64,000 bases of DNA. Source: Podospora bellae-mahoneyi (lineage: Eukaryota > Ascomycota > Sordariomycetes > Sordariales > Podosporaceae). Location: positions 372,001-436,000 of the forward strand of contig NW_026946360.1 in the NCBI RefSeq assembly GCF_035222275.1, given 5' to 3'. The position numbers were made by a program, and so were the translations under genes. Below, in pieces: positions 55,383 to 64,000 of this stretch (positions are counted from its first letter, which is position 1; every line of letters begins with the position of its first letter). The notes below the pieces were generated by a model, which did no database searches, was not told where the DNA came from, and saw only the letters and a list, made by a program, of their open reading frames with translations.

Positions 55383-57499
55383 GCCTGTTATCGGCCTCCT
55401 ATCGATCCATAGTCGGCAATTTCTACCGACAACGACGATCATACTACCTGCCTCACGTCTCGGCCTTCCCCCTGTTTAAACGCACCCACAGCGTTCTTTG
55501 CGCCATGTCCGACGACGAGCTTCCGGGCCTCGATGCCACGCCGGCCAACGGTCAGAGAATCAAGCACGACAATGTGATCTATACCACAGTGAAGGAAGGG
55601 CTCGCGCATATTCTCGTCCCCGAACAGAAAGATGCCAAGGATGGCCAGGAGGTGCAACAGGTCTTTTACAACCCAATCCAGCAATTCAACCGAGACTTGA
55701 CAGTTCTGGCGATGAAGGCATATGGAAAGGAAAAGGTGAAGCAGAAGAAAGTCGCGAGCGAAGCAAGGAGTGGCAAGTTTGCCGAGAAGAAGAGAAAACG
55801 AAAGGAGCAGACGCAGAGCGAACGGCCTGCCAAGTCTCCTAAACTCGGTGATGATGCTGGCGCCGAGGAGGCTGTCGACGAGTCTGCAGTTGCGCCAGCG
55901 GACACTGAGATGCCGGATGCGAAGGAGCCGGAGCCCGCAATCCCTGAACAAGATAAGGAACTGGGGGCTCAGCCAAGCAATGGTGCTGATGCTGCGAAAG
56001 AGAAGAAGAGCTCCGGCGTGGAATTCACAATATTGGACGCTTTGTCTGCCAGCGGCCTTCGTGCTTTGCGCTATGCCCACGAAATCCCATTCCTCACCAA
56101 AGTAACCTCGAATGATCTCTTGAAGGTGGCCACCGAGTCAATCCAGCGCAATGCCATCCACAATGGCTTGGCTGACAAGATCAGTGTTTCCCACGACGAT
56201 GCCCTTGCTCATATGTACTCGGTGGTTGTCGACGAGCTTCGCAAGCGCAGTGGGCGTGCTGGGAAGGCGATTATTGCCAGCAACAAGTACGACGTTATCG
56301 ATCTTGACCCTTATGGAAGCGCTGCTCCGTTCCTTGATGCCGCTGTTCAAGCTATCAGGGACGATGGTGGGCTGCTTTGCGTCACCTGCACAGATTCTGG
56401 CGTTTGGGCCTCCAATGGCTATCCTGAAAAATGCTACGCGTTATACGGCGGTGTTCCGGTGAAGGGTTGGTACAGTCATGAGGTTGGGCTTCGTATTGTC
56501 CTGCATTCTATCGAGACCGCCGCAGCCAAGTACGGCCTCGCAATCGAGCCGCTCCTCTCACTATCAGTCGACTACTACATGAGAGTGTTTGTTCGCGTGA
56601 CTAGGTCGCCAGCTATGGTCAAGTTCCAGGGAGGCAAGAATATGGTGATTTATAGTTGTGGTGGAGGATGCGGTTCCTGGACCACCCAGCTTCTCATGAA
56701 GAATAAGCCAGCACCAAACAAGAAGGGAAGCGGCATTTTCTACAAGCACGGGTTTACGAAAGCGCCCACAGCGCCACCCCTTTGCGATCACTGTGGCTCG
56801 GTTACCCATCTTGCAGGGCCGATGTATGCAGGCCGGATCCATGACCCTGAGTTCGTTCAAAAGGTCATCGACGAGGCCAACGAGGCCTCACCCGAAATTT
56901 ATGGAACACTCCCTAGAGTGAAGGGTATGCTGTACACAGCACTCGAGGAGTTCTTGCCGACTCCGCAAGAAGTCGAAGCTCAAAAGGACAGCGGCAAATT
57001 GGGCAAGGTGGTCAAGAAGAAGGTTACGGAAGCTGAGCTGGCTGCCATTGACCCTTATCCTTTCTACTTCTACCCTGCGCAGGTGGCAGGCCTCATGAAC
57101 TGCCAAAGCCCCCCAGAAGCACATTTGAAGGGCGCTCTCAAAGGTCTCGGGTATCGCGTTACTCGAAGCCATTGCAAGGCTGGCAGCATCAAGACCGATG
57201 CGCCATGGTCAGTCATCTTCCACGTCTTTCGAGAATGGGTCCGTCAAAAGGCACCTGTCAAGGAAGCCAATATCAAGGAGGGAAGTCTTGCCTGGAGACT
57301 TTTGCGCTTGGGGGAGAAGCAGGAGACAACCGAAGGGGCCCCGACGGAACCAACTAAAGTGGACGAGGCGGTTTCCAAGATCACCGAGGTGGTCTTCGAT
57401 GAGGAACTGGGCCGCGAGGAGAATAAGCAGAAGCTTGTGCGATACCAAATGAATCCGAAGGAGAACTGGGGCCCGATGAGCCGAGCCACTGGAAAGTGA
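55373..57499 (+). CDS. TRM1: tRNA (guanine26-N2)-dimethyltransferase
   Basis: Single exon, 708 residues from the ATG at 55373. The next in-frame ATG (55505, residue 45, context gccATGtc) opens the conserved enzyme. The 44 residues before it contain many Arg/Ser/Tyr and no acidic residue (MRLSLLSASYRSIVGNFYRQ), a likely mitochondrial presequence. The enzyme core is clear: FYNPIQQFNRDL, ILDALSASGLRALRYAHEIP (SAM-binding motif I), DVIDLDPYGSAAPFLDAA (DPYG motif) and CTDSGVWASNGYPEKC. A Cys cluster (CDHCGSVTHLAGP) follows later. An inserted basic/acidic stretch at about 120-210 is longer than in yeast. TRM1 makes m2,2G26 in nuclear and mitochondrial tRNAs. Confidence 0.95.
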   Translation: MRLSLLSASYRSIVGNFYRQRRSYYLPHVSAFPLFKRTHSVLCAMSDDELPGLDATPANGQRIKHDNVIYTTVKEGLAHILVPEQKDAKDGQEVQQVFYNPIQQFNRDLTVLAMKAYGKEKVKQKKVASEARSGKFAEKKRKRKEQTQSERPAKSPKLGDDAGAEEAVDESAVAPADTEMPDAKEPEPAIPEQDKELGAQPSNGADAAKEKKSSGVEFTILDALSASGLRALRYAHEIPFLTKVTSNDLLKVATESIQRNAIHNGLADKISVSHDDALAHMYSVVVDELRKRSGRAGKAIIASNKYDVIDLDPYGSAAPFLDAAVQAIRDDGGLLCVTCTDSGVWASNGYPEKCYALYGGVPVKGWYSHEVGLRIVLHSIETAAAKYGLAIEPLLSLSVDYYMRVFVRVTRSPAMVKFQGGKNMVIYSCGGGCGSWTTQLLMKNKPAPNKKGSGIFYKHGFTKAPTAPPLCDHCGSVTHLAGPMYAGRIHDPEFVQKVIDEANEASPEIYGTLPRVKGMLYTALEEFLPTPQEVEAQKDSGKLGKVVKKKVTEAELAAIDPYPFYFYPAQVAGLMNCQSPPEAHLKGALKGLGYRVTRSHCKAGSIKTDAPWSVIFHVFREWVRQKAPVKEANIKEGSLAWRLLRLGEKQETTEGAPTEPTKVDEAVSKITEVVFDEELGREENKQKLVRYQMNPKENWGPMSRATGK

Positions 57500-57975
57500 T
57501 GATGGCTCAGCGGAAGTTACGGACAAAATAAATTGCATCAACAAGCAGCGCGTGGTTGGTGTCACCGCCATGTCTGACATGTCGGAATCGTGGCTTGTGT
57601 TGGACACGGAATCGCGCAAGGAATACGACATCGAATGGAATTGGCGAGGGAGTGGCTGACTGATAGAAACCCCGAGGGTTCCAACTTGCGACTCCTTGAT
57701 TGCCAACTGTTGGTGTCTGGAGAATACTCCGTACTCCACTACCGTTGACCCCACCAAGGAACCACCCGGCAGGATGCTTGATAACGCAATCGGGCACTCG
57801 ACTCTCGGTTGCAGACGTCCTTGCTTCAAAGGGGTGGTTTTGAGTGCAGCTCAAACCCTCTTACACCATCCATCAGTCTGGTGAGCATTAGAAATCAAAT
57901 ATCCACCTCACAATTAAATTGTCAGTCATAAATTCCACATTTTGCTTTGTTTTCGCCCATTTTTCCAAGGTCAAA
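57500..57975. other. Intergenic, promoter of the lipid kinase
   Basis: About 0.48 kb between two plus-strand genes. The last 60 bases are T/C-rich leader. Frame continuity upstream of 57976 is without an ATG. Nothing else supported. Confidence 0.5.
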
Positions 57976-59544
57976 ATGTCGTTCCTTTGCAGGCTCATGC
58001 CCCGATCCTTCAGAAGGCGCACAGGCGCCAAAATGACTGCCGTTCACATGCCGAGAAATGCTGCCACAGCGACCCAGACGACAACAGCAGCCACATCAAC
58101 ACCAGCCAGCATCACCAACAGCGATGATCTCAGCCAACTCAACCATGATCAAATTGTGTTCATTCTGCCTGCCACCAGAACAAAAGTCTCCAGTGGCGAC
58201 GGTTACTTGATCTACAGCCTCATTGAGGTGTCGCCTGAAACCATCAAAATCGACAATAGTGATGGTGTGGATGAAAAGCAACAGCCCTTCAAGCTTGAGG
58301 TAACACACGCCTCGCAACTACCGAAGGATCCGGAGCTCGCCCAGCTCTTACTACCACAACACCCGACAGACGGGGAAGGATCCCAGCTCCCGCCGCCACA
58401 TCTCCGATCGGACACCCACATCATCGTTAGTACCAGATCTGGCATCCGACTGGCTGTTCCCTTTTACGAGGTGGTGCTGAGGCCGTTGTTGGATGCGCTC
58501 GGACTTGAGGATGGCCCAAAGTCCGAGCGGGGTTATGGATATGAGGTGACCATCACGGAAAACGAGCACACAATTCGGGATTTTGCCTGGACACATCTCA
58601 CTCAGGATAGGACGAGAAAGAGGACGATTGTGCTGCTGAGTGGGGATGGAGGGGTGGTGGACTTGCTGAATGGGATTGGGGAGGCGCAGGAGCATCATGA
58701 TACCAATGAGGTGCCCACTGTCGGGATTTTGCCGTTGGGAACGGGAAATGCGCTTTTTCACAGCTTGCACAAGCTTGAATATGGGAGGTATCCAGAGGGG
58801 AAGGGGCCAAGCTCGTTGGTTTTGGGGCTGAGGACTTTGTTTACGGGGCGGTCGGAGAGGTTGCCGACTTTTAGGGCCGAGTTTTCTAGGGGGGCGAAGT
58901 TGATCGGGGCGCCCAAGCCGATTGTGAAGGACGGGGAGGTGGAGGATGAGGGTGGGAAGGGGTTGAAGGAGGTGGATCATCTTGTGGGCGCGATTGTGGC
59001 TTCTTATGGGTTTCATGCAAGTTTGGTTTGGGAAAGTGATACACCTGCGTATAGGGTTCATGGGGATAAGAGGTTCGGGATGGCGGCGGGGGAGTTGTTA
59101 AAGGAGTCGCATGCCTATGATGCTGATGTCGAAGTGCGGCTGAAGGGTCAGGAGGAATTCAAGCCGTTGGTGAGGAAGGGGAAGGGTGAGGAAGGTGGAA
59201 AATATGACTATGTGCTGGCAACCATGGTGTCAAACTTGGAGAAAACGTTTACGGTCAGTCCGGATAGCAAGCCGTTCGAGGGACAGCTGAGGTTGGTGCA
59301 TTTTGGGGATGTGGGCGGGGAGAAGACGATGGAGATTATGCAGGCGGCATACAGGGGAGGGGAGCACATCAAGATGGAGGAAGTTGGGTATGAGGAGGTC
59401 GAGGCTGTAAAGGTAGTTATCAAAGAGGAAGACCCTAGGTGGCGGAAGGTGTGCATCGATGGCACTATTGTAGAGATTAAGAAGGGGGGCTGGATGAAGG
59501 TTAGAAAGGAGAGGGGGGAGAGACTGAAGGTTTTAGTTGCATAA
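57976..59544 (+). CDS. Diacylglycerol-kinase-fold lipid kinase
   Basis: Single exon, 522 residues, start ATG at 57976 (further ATGs at residues 8, 20 and 25). The catalytic fold of the diacylglycerol/sphingoid-base kinase family is visible: IVLLSGDGGVVDLLNGI at about residues 218-234 is the GGDGT-type nucleotide loop, in which the first Gly is Ser and Thr is Gly. Then VGILPLGTGNALFHSL (about 250-265) is the second loop, and LVGAIVASYGFHASLVWESD follows. The substrate (diacylglycerol, sphingoid base or another lipid alcohol) is not decided; the C-terminal half differs from yeast LCB4. The basic N-terminus (PRSFRRRTGAKM) might direct it to mitochondria or membranes. The altered loop is common in fungal members, so activity is not excluded. 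Confidence 0.82.
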   Translation: MSFLCRLMPRSFRRRTGAKMTAVHMPRNAATATQTTTAATSTPASITNSDDLSQLNHDQIVFILPATRTKVSSGDGYLIYSLIEVSPETIKIDNSDGVDEKQQPFKLEVTHASQLPKDPELAQLLLPQHPTDGEGSQLPPPHLRSDTHIIVSTRSGIRLAVPFYEVVLRPLLDALGLEDGPKSERGYGYEVTITENEHTIRDFAWTHLTQDRTRKRTIVLLSGDGGVVDLLNGIGEAQEHHDTNEVPTVGILPLGTGNALFHSLHKLEYGRYPEGKGPSSLVLGLRTLFTGRSERLPTFRAEFSRGAKLIGAPKPIVKDGEVEDEGGKGLKEVDHLVGAIVASYGFHASLVWESDTPAYRVHGDKRFGMAAGELLKESHAYDADVEVRLKGQEEFKPLVRKGKGEEGGKYDYVLATMVSNLEKTFTVSPDSKPFEGQLRLVHFGDVGGEKTMEIMQAAYRGGEHIKMEEVGYEEVEAVKVVIKEEDPRWRKVCIDGTIVEIKKGGWMKVRKERGERLKVLVA

Positions 59545-59804
59545 GATGCTCCGTCTACTCAGGGGAGCAAGAGTTGCTCTGGATGAGAGTATATATGGCT
59601 GTAACTATGGGAAGTGGTAGGTTGTCAGGAGGCCTGTTGTGTGTTCATGCTAGATACTGGAGTTATTAGCTATCCTCGTGTCAAGTGCACCATTCGTTCA
59701 AGATTTTGGCTTCCTTCCTTGCTAAGGTTTCGACTAAATTGCAAGTGTTGTCATTTGTTTCCACATATATACCAATTTCGCCGTCTACTGTATCAACAAC
59801 CAAT
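59545..59804. other. Spacer before the tRNA
   Basis: About 260 bp of 3' flank with a T/A-rich end; no other feature. Confidence 0.5.
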
Positions 59805-59878
59805 GGTTTCGTGGTGTAGTTGGTTATCACGTCAGTCTAACACACTGAAGGTCTCCAGTTCGAGCCTGGACGAAATCA
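59805..59878 (+). tRNA. tRNA-Val (AAC)
   Basis: A full 74-nt cloverleaf without intron. The acceptor stem GGTTTCG pairs with CGAAATC (one G-U pair). The D arm carries an A box (TGGTGTAGTTGG). The anticodon stem TCAGT/ACTGA encloses loop CTAACAC, anticodon AAC, which reads valine GUU (and with inosine GUC). The T arm TCCAG/CTGGA encloses TTCGAGC, the B box. The discriminator base is A. All stems pair, so the gene looks functional. Confidence 0.97.
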
Positions 59879-59896
59879 ACCATTCTTCTTTTTCAA

Positions 59897-59906
59897 TTTT
59901 TTTTTT
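59897..59906 (+). terminator. Pol III T-tract terminator
   Basis: Ten T residues starting 19 bases after the tRNA end, preceded by a shorter T5 run at 59889-59893; either can stop RNA polymerase III. Confidence 0.85.
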
Positions 59907-62900
59907 CATTCTTTCTGTACCTCAGAAGGTGTCGGTCTATTTTGTGTTTATTGCAGCTACAAAATTTCACGTAAATGCCATGGTGGTCATGTTGTGGTAT
60001 TAAGATTCGCTGCAGGTTCAGCCATACGAATAGGTGATTCTTTCCCTGGGTGCAACCTTTCGCTTCCACTGCGGGGCAGGCTCTGTTTGACAGAAACCTT
60101 CCAAATTGCTGCTGGCCCCTCGTAGCCACTCTGGCCTGGGTGGTTGCAACTTGAACTGTATTGAAGACCTCGAGGTTGGATGTCCATAACTAGGCCCCAC
60201 GCTCCAACGACCATGGCCAGTCTCGCATACACAGACAAGACAACGATGAAAAACATGGCTGATAATCTGATGCCCTCAGGAAGCAACCAAAGAGCAACGA
60301 CATCGAACCATAACCCTTTCCCGACCCTCCTTTATGAATGATGGCAATTGTATTGACCTGATCTTCACGATCCAGATGTCGACAACCGCCTGTGCCACCC
60401 CATCCGATGATAGCGCAACGGCGCCTTCCCCATCCGTGCTCGAACTGTCTGTCGTTCACTGTAAATCGATCAAACCCACAGCGGCAGCTAATCGGGTCCA
60501 CGGTGTTTGGGGGTTTCTGGTGACGAAATCGAGACGAAAAGGGGGATCTTGTGAGGCTCGGCCCGAATACAACCATAATGTTGTGGATAGGGCTGGCAGG
60601 GTCGCATCCCATCACGGCACTCAGCAATTGACGATTAACGACGATGCGATGACCCGCTCGCATCCGCTATCATCGGGATCCGCTTTGAATGACCGACTCG
60701 AGAGTCGACAACAAACTTCGTTCTTTGAAACTCTTCATGGCGAGATTGGTGACAAAGAAGCAACCAAAGCGACTCACGGAATCTGCCATTTCGGACACTC
60801 GCGGTTTCTCTCGTGGCACGTGGAGCTGCAGTTGCAGCTGCGGAACAAGTCTCACAAGGGAGGTCTCAGTGTGGCTCTGTTACAACCTGCCAAGCCATGT
60901 CAGCATTGTAAGCACGTGAGCACGGTTGGTCACGCAACCACGGCGACCCACGAGGCCAGGAGCGACCCCGAGACAATTGATCGCGGGGTATGGCGCCGAG
61001 AGAAATGGCACAAGACCTGCGGGCAGGAGGACACTGGACGACCAGGTAATGATAGCACCTGGGATGGCACCTATAATGCGGCATATTAAGCGAGTTGGAT
61101 ACAGTTCCCCAATCAGCTCGGCATATCTACTTAAGAATTATTTACGAGCAGCGAACTTCCTTCGCTACTTACACCAGTCCTTACCTAAATAGCTTTAAAT
61201 CTAAGTCTTTATCTGATTCTCACAGGAAGAGCCAATACGCCTTACGCCGCCTTTATTGCCCAGTTACAGCCTGACTTTCTACCAACATAAAACCTGCACC
61301 AACAGACCCTTGCCCTAATGTACCAGAGTAAGAGTCTGGGCGTAACAGGCTCTGACAACCTCGTGGTAAACGGTCGACGAGAGGTCGCGACATCTACGCC
61401 AGATAAGCATACAACTGATGATCAACAAATTCATGATAGGGACCGTGCTGAGCCGCCTGTGGCTGATCGACGTACGCGATCATTGGCGGTCGATCATCCT
61501 GATGATTGGGACCGATAAGCTGATGGATAAAAAGCGATCAGTGCTTCAGAGTGTGCGTGCCCCGCACGCTGTTACTACCTGTGTCTCAACTCAACTAGTA
61601 TGTCGTTTCCCGGTCCAAGTTGCGGCTCAAAGCCTGGCCAAGCCCTCAAATGGACAGGCTTCAAAAAGCCACCAAGCCTCAAGACGGAGTGGCTCTGCTT
61701 TCCAATCACCAATCGCGGCAGGACTGGCACCACGGCAGCTTCACCATCACCCAACACGCTCCCTATTCTCTTCCGTCTTGTCGCCCAGCAAGATCGACAC
61801 TGCATAGTTGCTTCTTGTCTTGGTGAGATCTCGCCCGATTGGGTGATGTGGCGATACACAGGATTTTATTGATTTTGGCTGACGTGGGCATGGGGAGGGG
61901 AAAAGAAACGTTGGCGAAAAGACCAGTCAGAACGCAGCTAAGGACAGGAAACCGGTTTCATGGCTGGCCGTCAGGGTGCTGAAGAATGCAGGAGGGAGTG
62001 AATCCCCTTCTATCACTTCAGGAAGCAATCTTTCCTGCGAATATGCTGGCACGTCTGGACAAACAGGTCAACAGGAAAAAAGAATCCGTGGGGGTGGGCC
62101 TGCATCCTTTGAACGGGTCATCATCGATCAGTTGATTTTCGCAAGGAACCGCGGGTCTGGAGCTTTCTGTCCAACCCCCTGGCAACTTGACGAGCTTAAC
62201 AGTTTCTTCCCCCTGTACCCCAATTTCGCAACCCCTGTCCATGGATACTGCCAAGAAACCTTAAACAGATCAATTGCTCCTCGCGATCTTATTCTCCATT
62301 TGTTTGAGGCCTCGATGTCCACAAAAGTTTCACCGTCTTCCTCGTCAATTGGCGTTGTGGAACAAGGAGATTGTGGGATAAAAGTGAATCGCCTCAGCAA
62401 ACTTCTCACCAGATAATATGATCGACACGCTCTCACACCCTCACGACACACCGATCCCACGAACGCGGGGAGAGAGGTAGCCGAATCCAGGGTTGAAGGA
62501 CGTTGGGATGGTGATGATGGACGCCAATTGGCGGGGGCGTCTGACCACTGCTCCTAACAGCAGGAAAATCCAAGTTGTGGAACCAGCGTTGGCTGGTAGG
62601 GGACCCCGCGAAGACGCTTTGGGAAACGATCGGACTTGGCAGCAGCTGGTGCCTTTGTTCTCTCGCAATGCCTCCCCTTTGATGTGAGTGCTTGGGCGCT
62701 TGAGGAAGCAACTTGACCGACTTTACCGGTCGCCATGATGCCATGAAGGAAGAGGCATTCTTCATGAGGTACGCCTGGTACTGAAGATGAAAGCCATAGC
62801 AAACGGCTGGCATGAAGGGTTCCTGGAAGTCTACCTTACGGACCCAGCCGCTAATGTTGACAAGAACGCCGGCAACAGGGGTTTCTTTCTTCGGCAAGTA

Positions 62901-63696
62901 TTTGTCGCGAAAATTCGGAGGCCCGAGAACTGTGTGTCACTGCAGGTCATCCCTCCGGTTAGCCTAGTGCCGACAGACACCCCTTTCTGGGAGCCGAAAC
63001 CTGATAGGTCGCAAGTGCTACTAGCCAGTGCTAGCAAAGCAAAGTGGACGCTCCCTCAGCCGAAGGAGACACGCGAGACTCCCACCGCGCTCCGCTGGGA
63101 AAGATTCGAATATGCCAAGGCCGCTGTCAGTGGCCGACTGCATGGCTACAGGGGAAGGAGGCTGGGTTTGTGCCTGCGTTGCCCCTTTGTTGTGGGGAGG
63201 TACGTAGAAAGAAGTATATCGGGTCTCTCCCCAGGCTTTCTATTACATCCTTCCATTCCCGTCCGTCTCTCTCTTGACGACCACGGCTTGTCTTTGTGTT
63301 GCGCCGTCCGTTGCTAGCGTCTTTTGTTGCATCTTCGACAACGGAGATGCTTGTATCGTCTCAGGTCCAGGCTCCCAAAGAAGACTATTGCTTGTTGGTG
63401 TCCTAGGGTTTCGCTCTGGCTGGTCCCCCTTAGCCGTGCTTGTCGCGTGGTCTCTCCTCTTTCCAGCTCTCACAAAAGACTCTCTCCCAGCCGAACAAAC
63501 CCACTCTGTCATCATCGACCCGCCTCTTCCCTCTTTTCTTTCTTTCACTCGTTCATATTATCCTTTTCCCGTCAGGGGCCAACACACTTTTTGGGTGACC
63601 ACCCTTGCTCTCAACTCACCAACACACACCCCCCGACGTGAGGGCAGTTGTGTCACCATCAAACAACACTAGGTATCTCTAAACACCACACGCAGG
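59907..63696. other. 3.8-kb gene-free stretch
   Basis: Between the tRNA and the sugar transporter. Open frames up to 251 codons (60334-61089 +) exist, but none shows a domain, codon character or splice support. A mildly AT-richer patch at about 61090-61300 carries a short hairpin (agcgaa cttcc ttcgct, near 61150). The last ~450 bp are C/T-rich and probably the promoter and leader of the transporter. Confidence 0.5.
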
Positions 63697-64000
63697 ATGG
63701 TGGGCGCGGTGGTATACCCGCTTTCGGGTACGGCCGATTTGTCCAGGATCGAAGCTCCAGTGACCTTCAAGGCCTATCTACTCTGCGGCTTCGCAGCGTT
63801 TGGTGGCATCTGTAAGTCTGTCTGCCCTGTAGTGGCATATGGTCGAGGTTGGCTAACTCAAAGGGTTGTGCAGTCTTTGGATATGACACCGGATGGATGT
63901 CGGGTGTGTTGGGAATGCCTTACTTCATTACTCTATACACAGGATTGCAGTATAACTACGAAACCGGAGAACCAGTAGATGTCCCCAAAACCGAGTTCGG
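63697..64000 (+). CDS. MFS sugar transporter, 5' end
   Basis: Two exons within the window: 63697-63811 and 63874 to beyond 64000, with a 62-nt intron (GTAAGT/CAG, branch GGCTAACTC). The gene is cut off by the window end. The protein begins MVGAVVYPLSGTADLSRIEA, then PVTFKAYLLCGFAAFGGIFFGYDTG as the first membrane helix (split by the intron between Ile and Phe), then GVLGMPYFITLYTGLQYN. The FFGYDTGWMSGVLGM segment is the usual start of fungal hexose transporters and of RCO-3-like sugar sensors. Which of these it is cannot be read from 80 residues. The long upstream region may serve its regulation. Confidence 0.88.

Noticed and set aside
60334-61089. 251-codon plus-strand frame
   Set aside because: Composition is non-coding, no recognised motif, no conserved-looking blocks.
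1-64000. CRISPR array or prokaryotic-type system
   Set aside because: No regularly spaced direct repeats; the genome is fungal with spliced genes throughout.

Overview
The window is nuclear DNA of a filamentous ascomycete, most likely a sordariomycete and plausibly Sordariales. The evidence is short introns (mostly 50-70 nt, GT-AG, with CTRAC-like branch points), typical filamentous-fungal gene families (Xbp1-type APSES factor, END3, CNS1, fungal SLATT protein), one AT-rich island that looks like a RIP-degraded repeat, and GC-balanced, gene-rich surroundings. I resolved 20 protein-coding genes and one tRNA, almost all with exon joins worked out by hand from splice signals and reading phase. 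The two genes at the window edges are partial.

Layout, left to right. 1-5.9 kb: end of an APSES/KilA-N transcription factor (+), a small Cys/His-rich protein (+), and the TPR co-chaperone CNS1 (-). 6.6-17.5 kb, all minus strand: an MFS transporter, an orphan protein with a zincin HELAH motif, an inositol monophosphatase, a small single-pass membrane protein, and a membrane-anchored histidine acid phosphatase (phytase-like). 19-27.5 kb: a disordered orphan protein (-), SEC62 (+), and TDP1 (-). 27.5-38.5 kb: an ER PDI-like membrane protein (+), a GNAT acetyltransferase (-), a ten-exon phospholipase D (+), and an acyl-CoA-binding protein (-). 40-53 kb: an AIF/FSP1-like flavoprotein (+), END3 (-), the AT-rich island, a 1,523-residue orphan protein (-), and a fringe-like glycosyltransferase (-). 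53.7-64 kb: a fungal SLATT-domain protein (-), TRM1 (+), a diacylglycerol-kinase-fold lipid kinase (+), tRNA-Val(AAC) (+), a gene-free stretch of about 3.8 kb, and the 5' end of an MFS sugar transporter (+) running off the window.

The genes do not form a biosynthetic cluster; they look like an ordinary chromosome-arm mix. Some share themes: lipid signalling (phospholipase D, lipid kinase, ACBP, inositol monophosphatase), ER entry and folding (SEC62, PDI-like protein, CNS1), and RNA/DNA maintenance (TRM1, TDP1). The most unusual things seen are an 11-nt micro-exon plus a 24-nt exon in the phospholipase D, an orphan metallopeptidase-like gene whose zinc motif is split by an intron, a stack of consensus introns in an otherwise unassigned stretch upstream of the giant orphan gene, two staggered starts plus an overlapping upstream ORF in TRM1, a fungal SLATT protein, and the AT-rich island. 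I found no clearly new multi-gene system, CRISPR array, or intact transposon.
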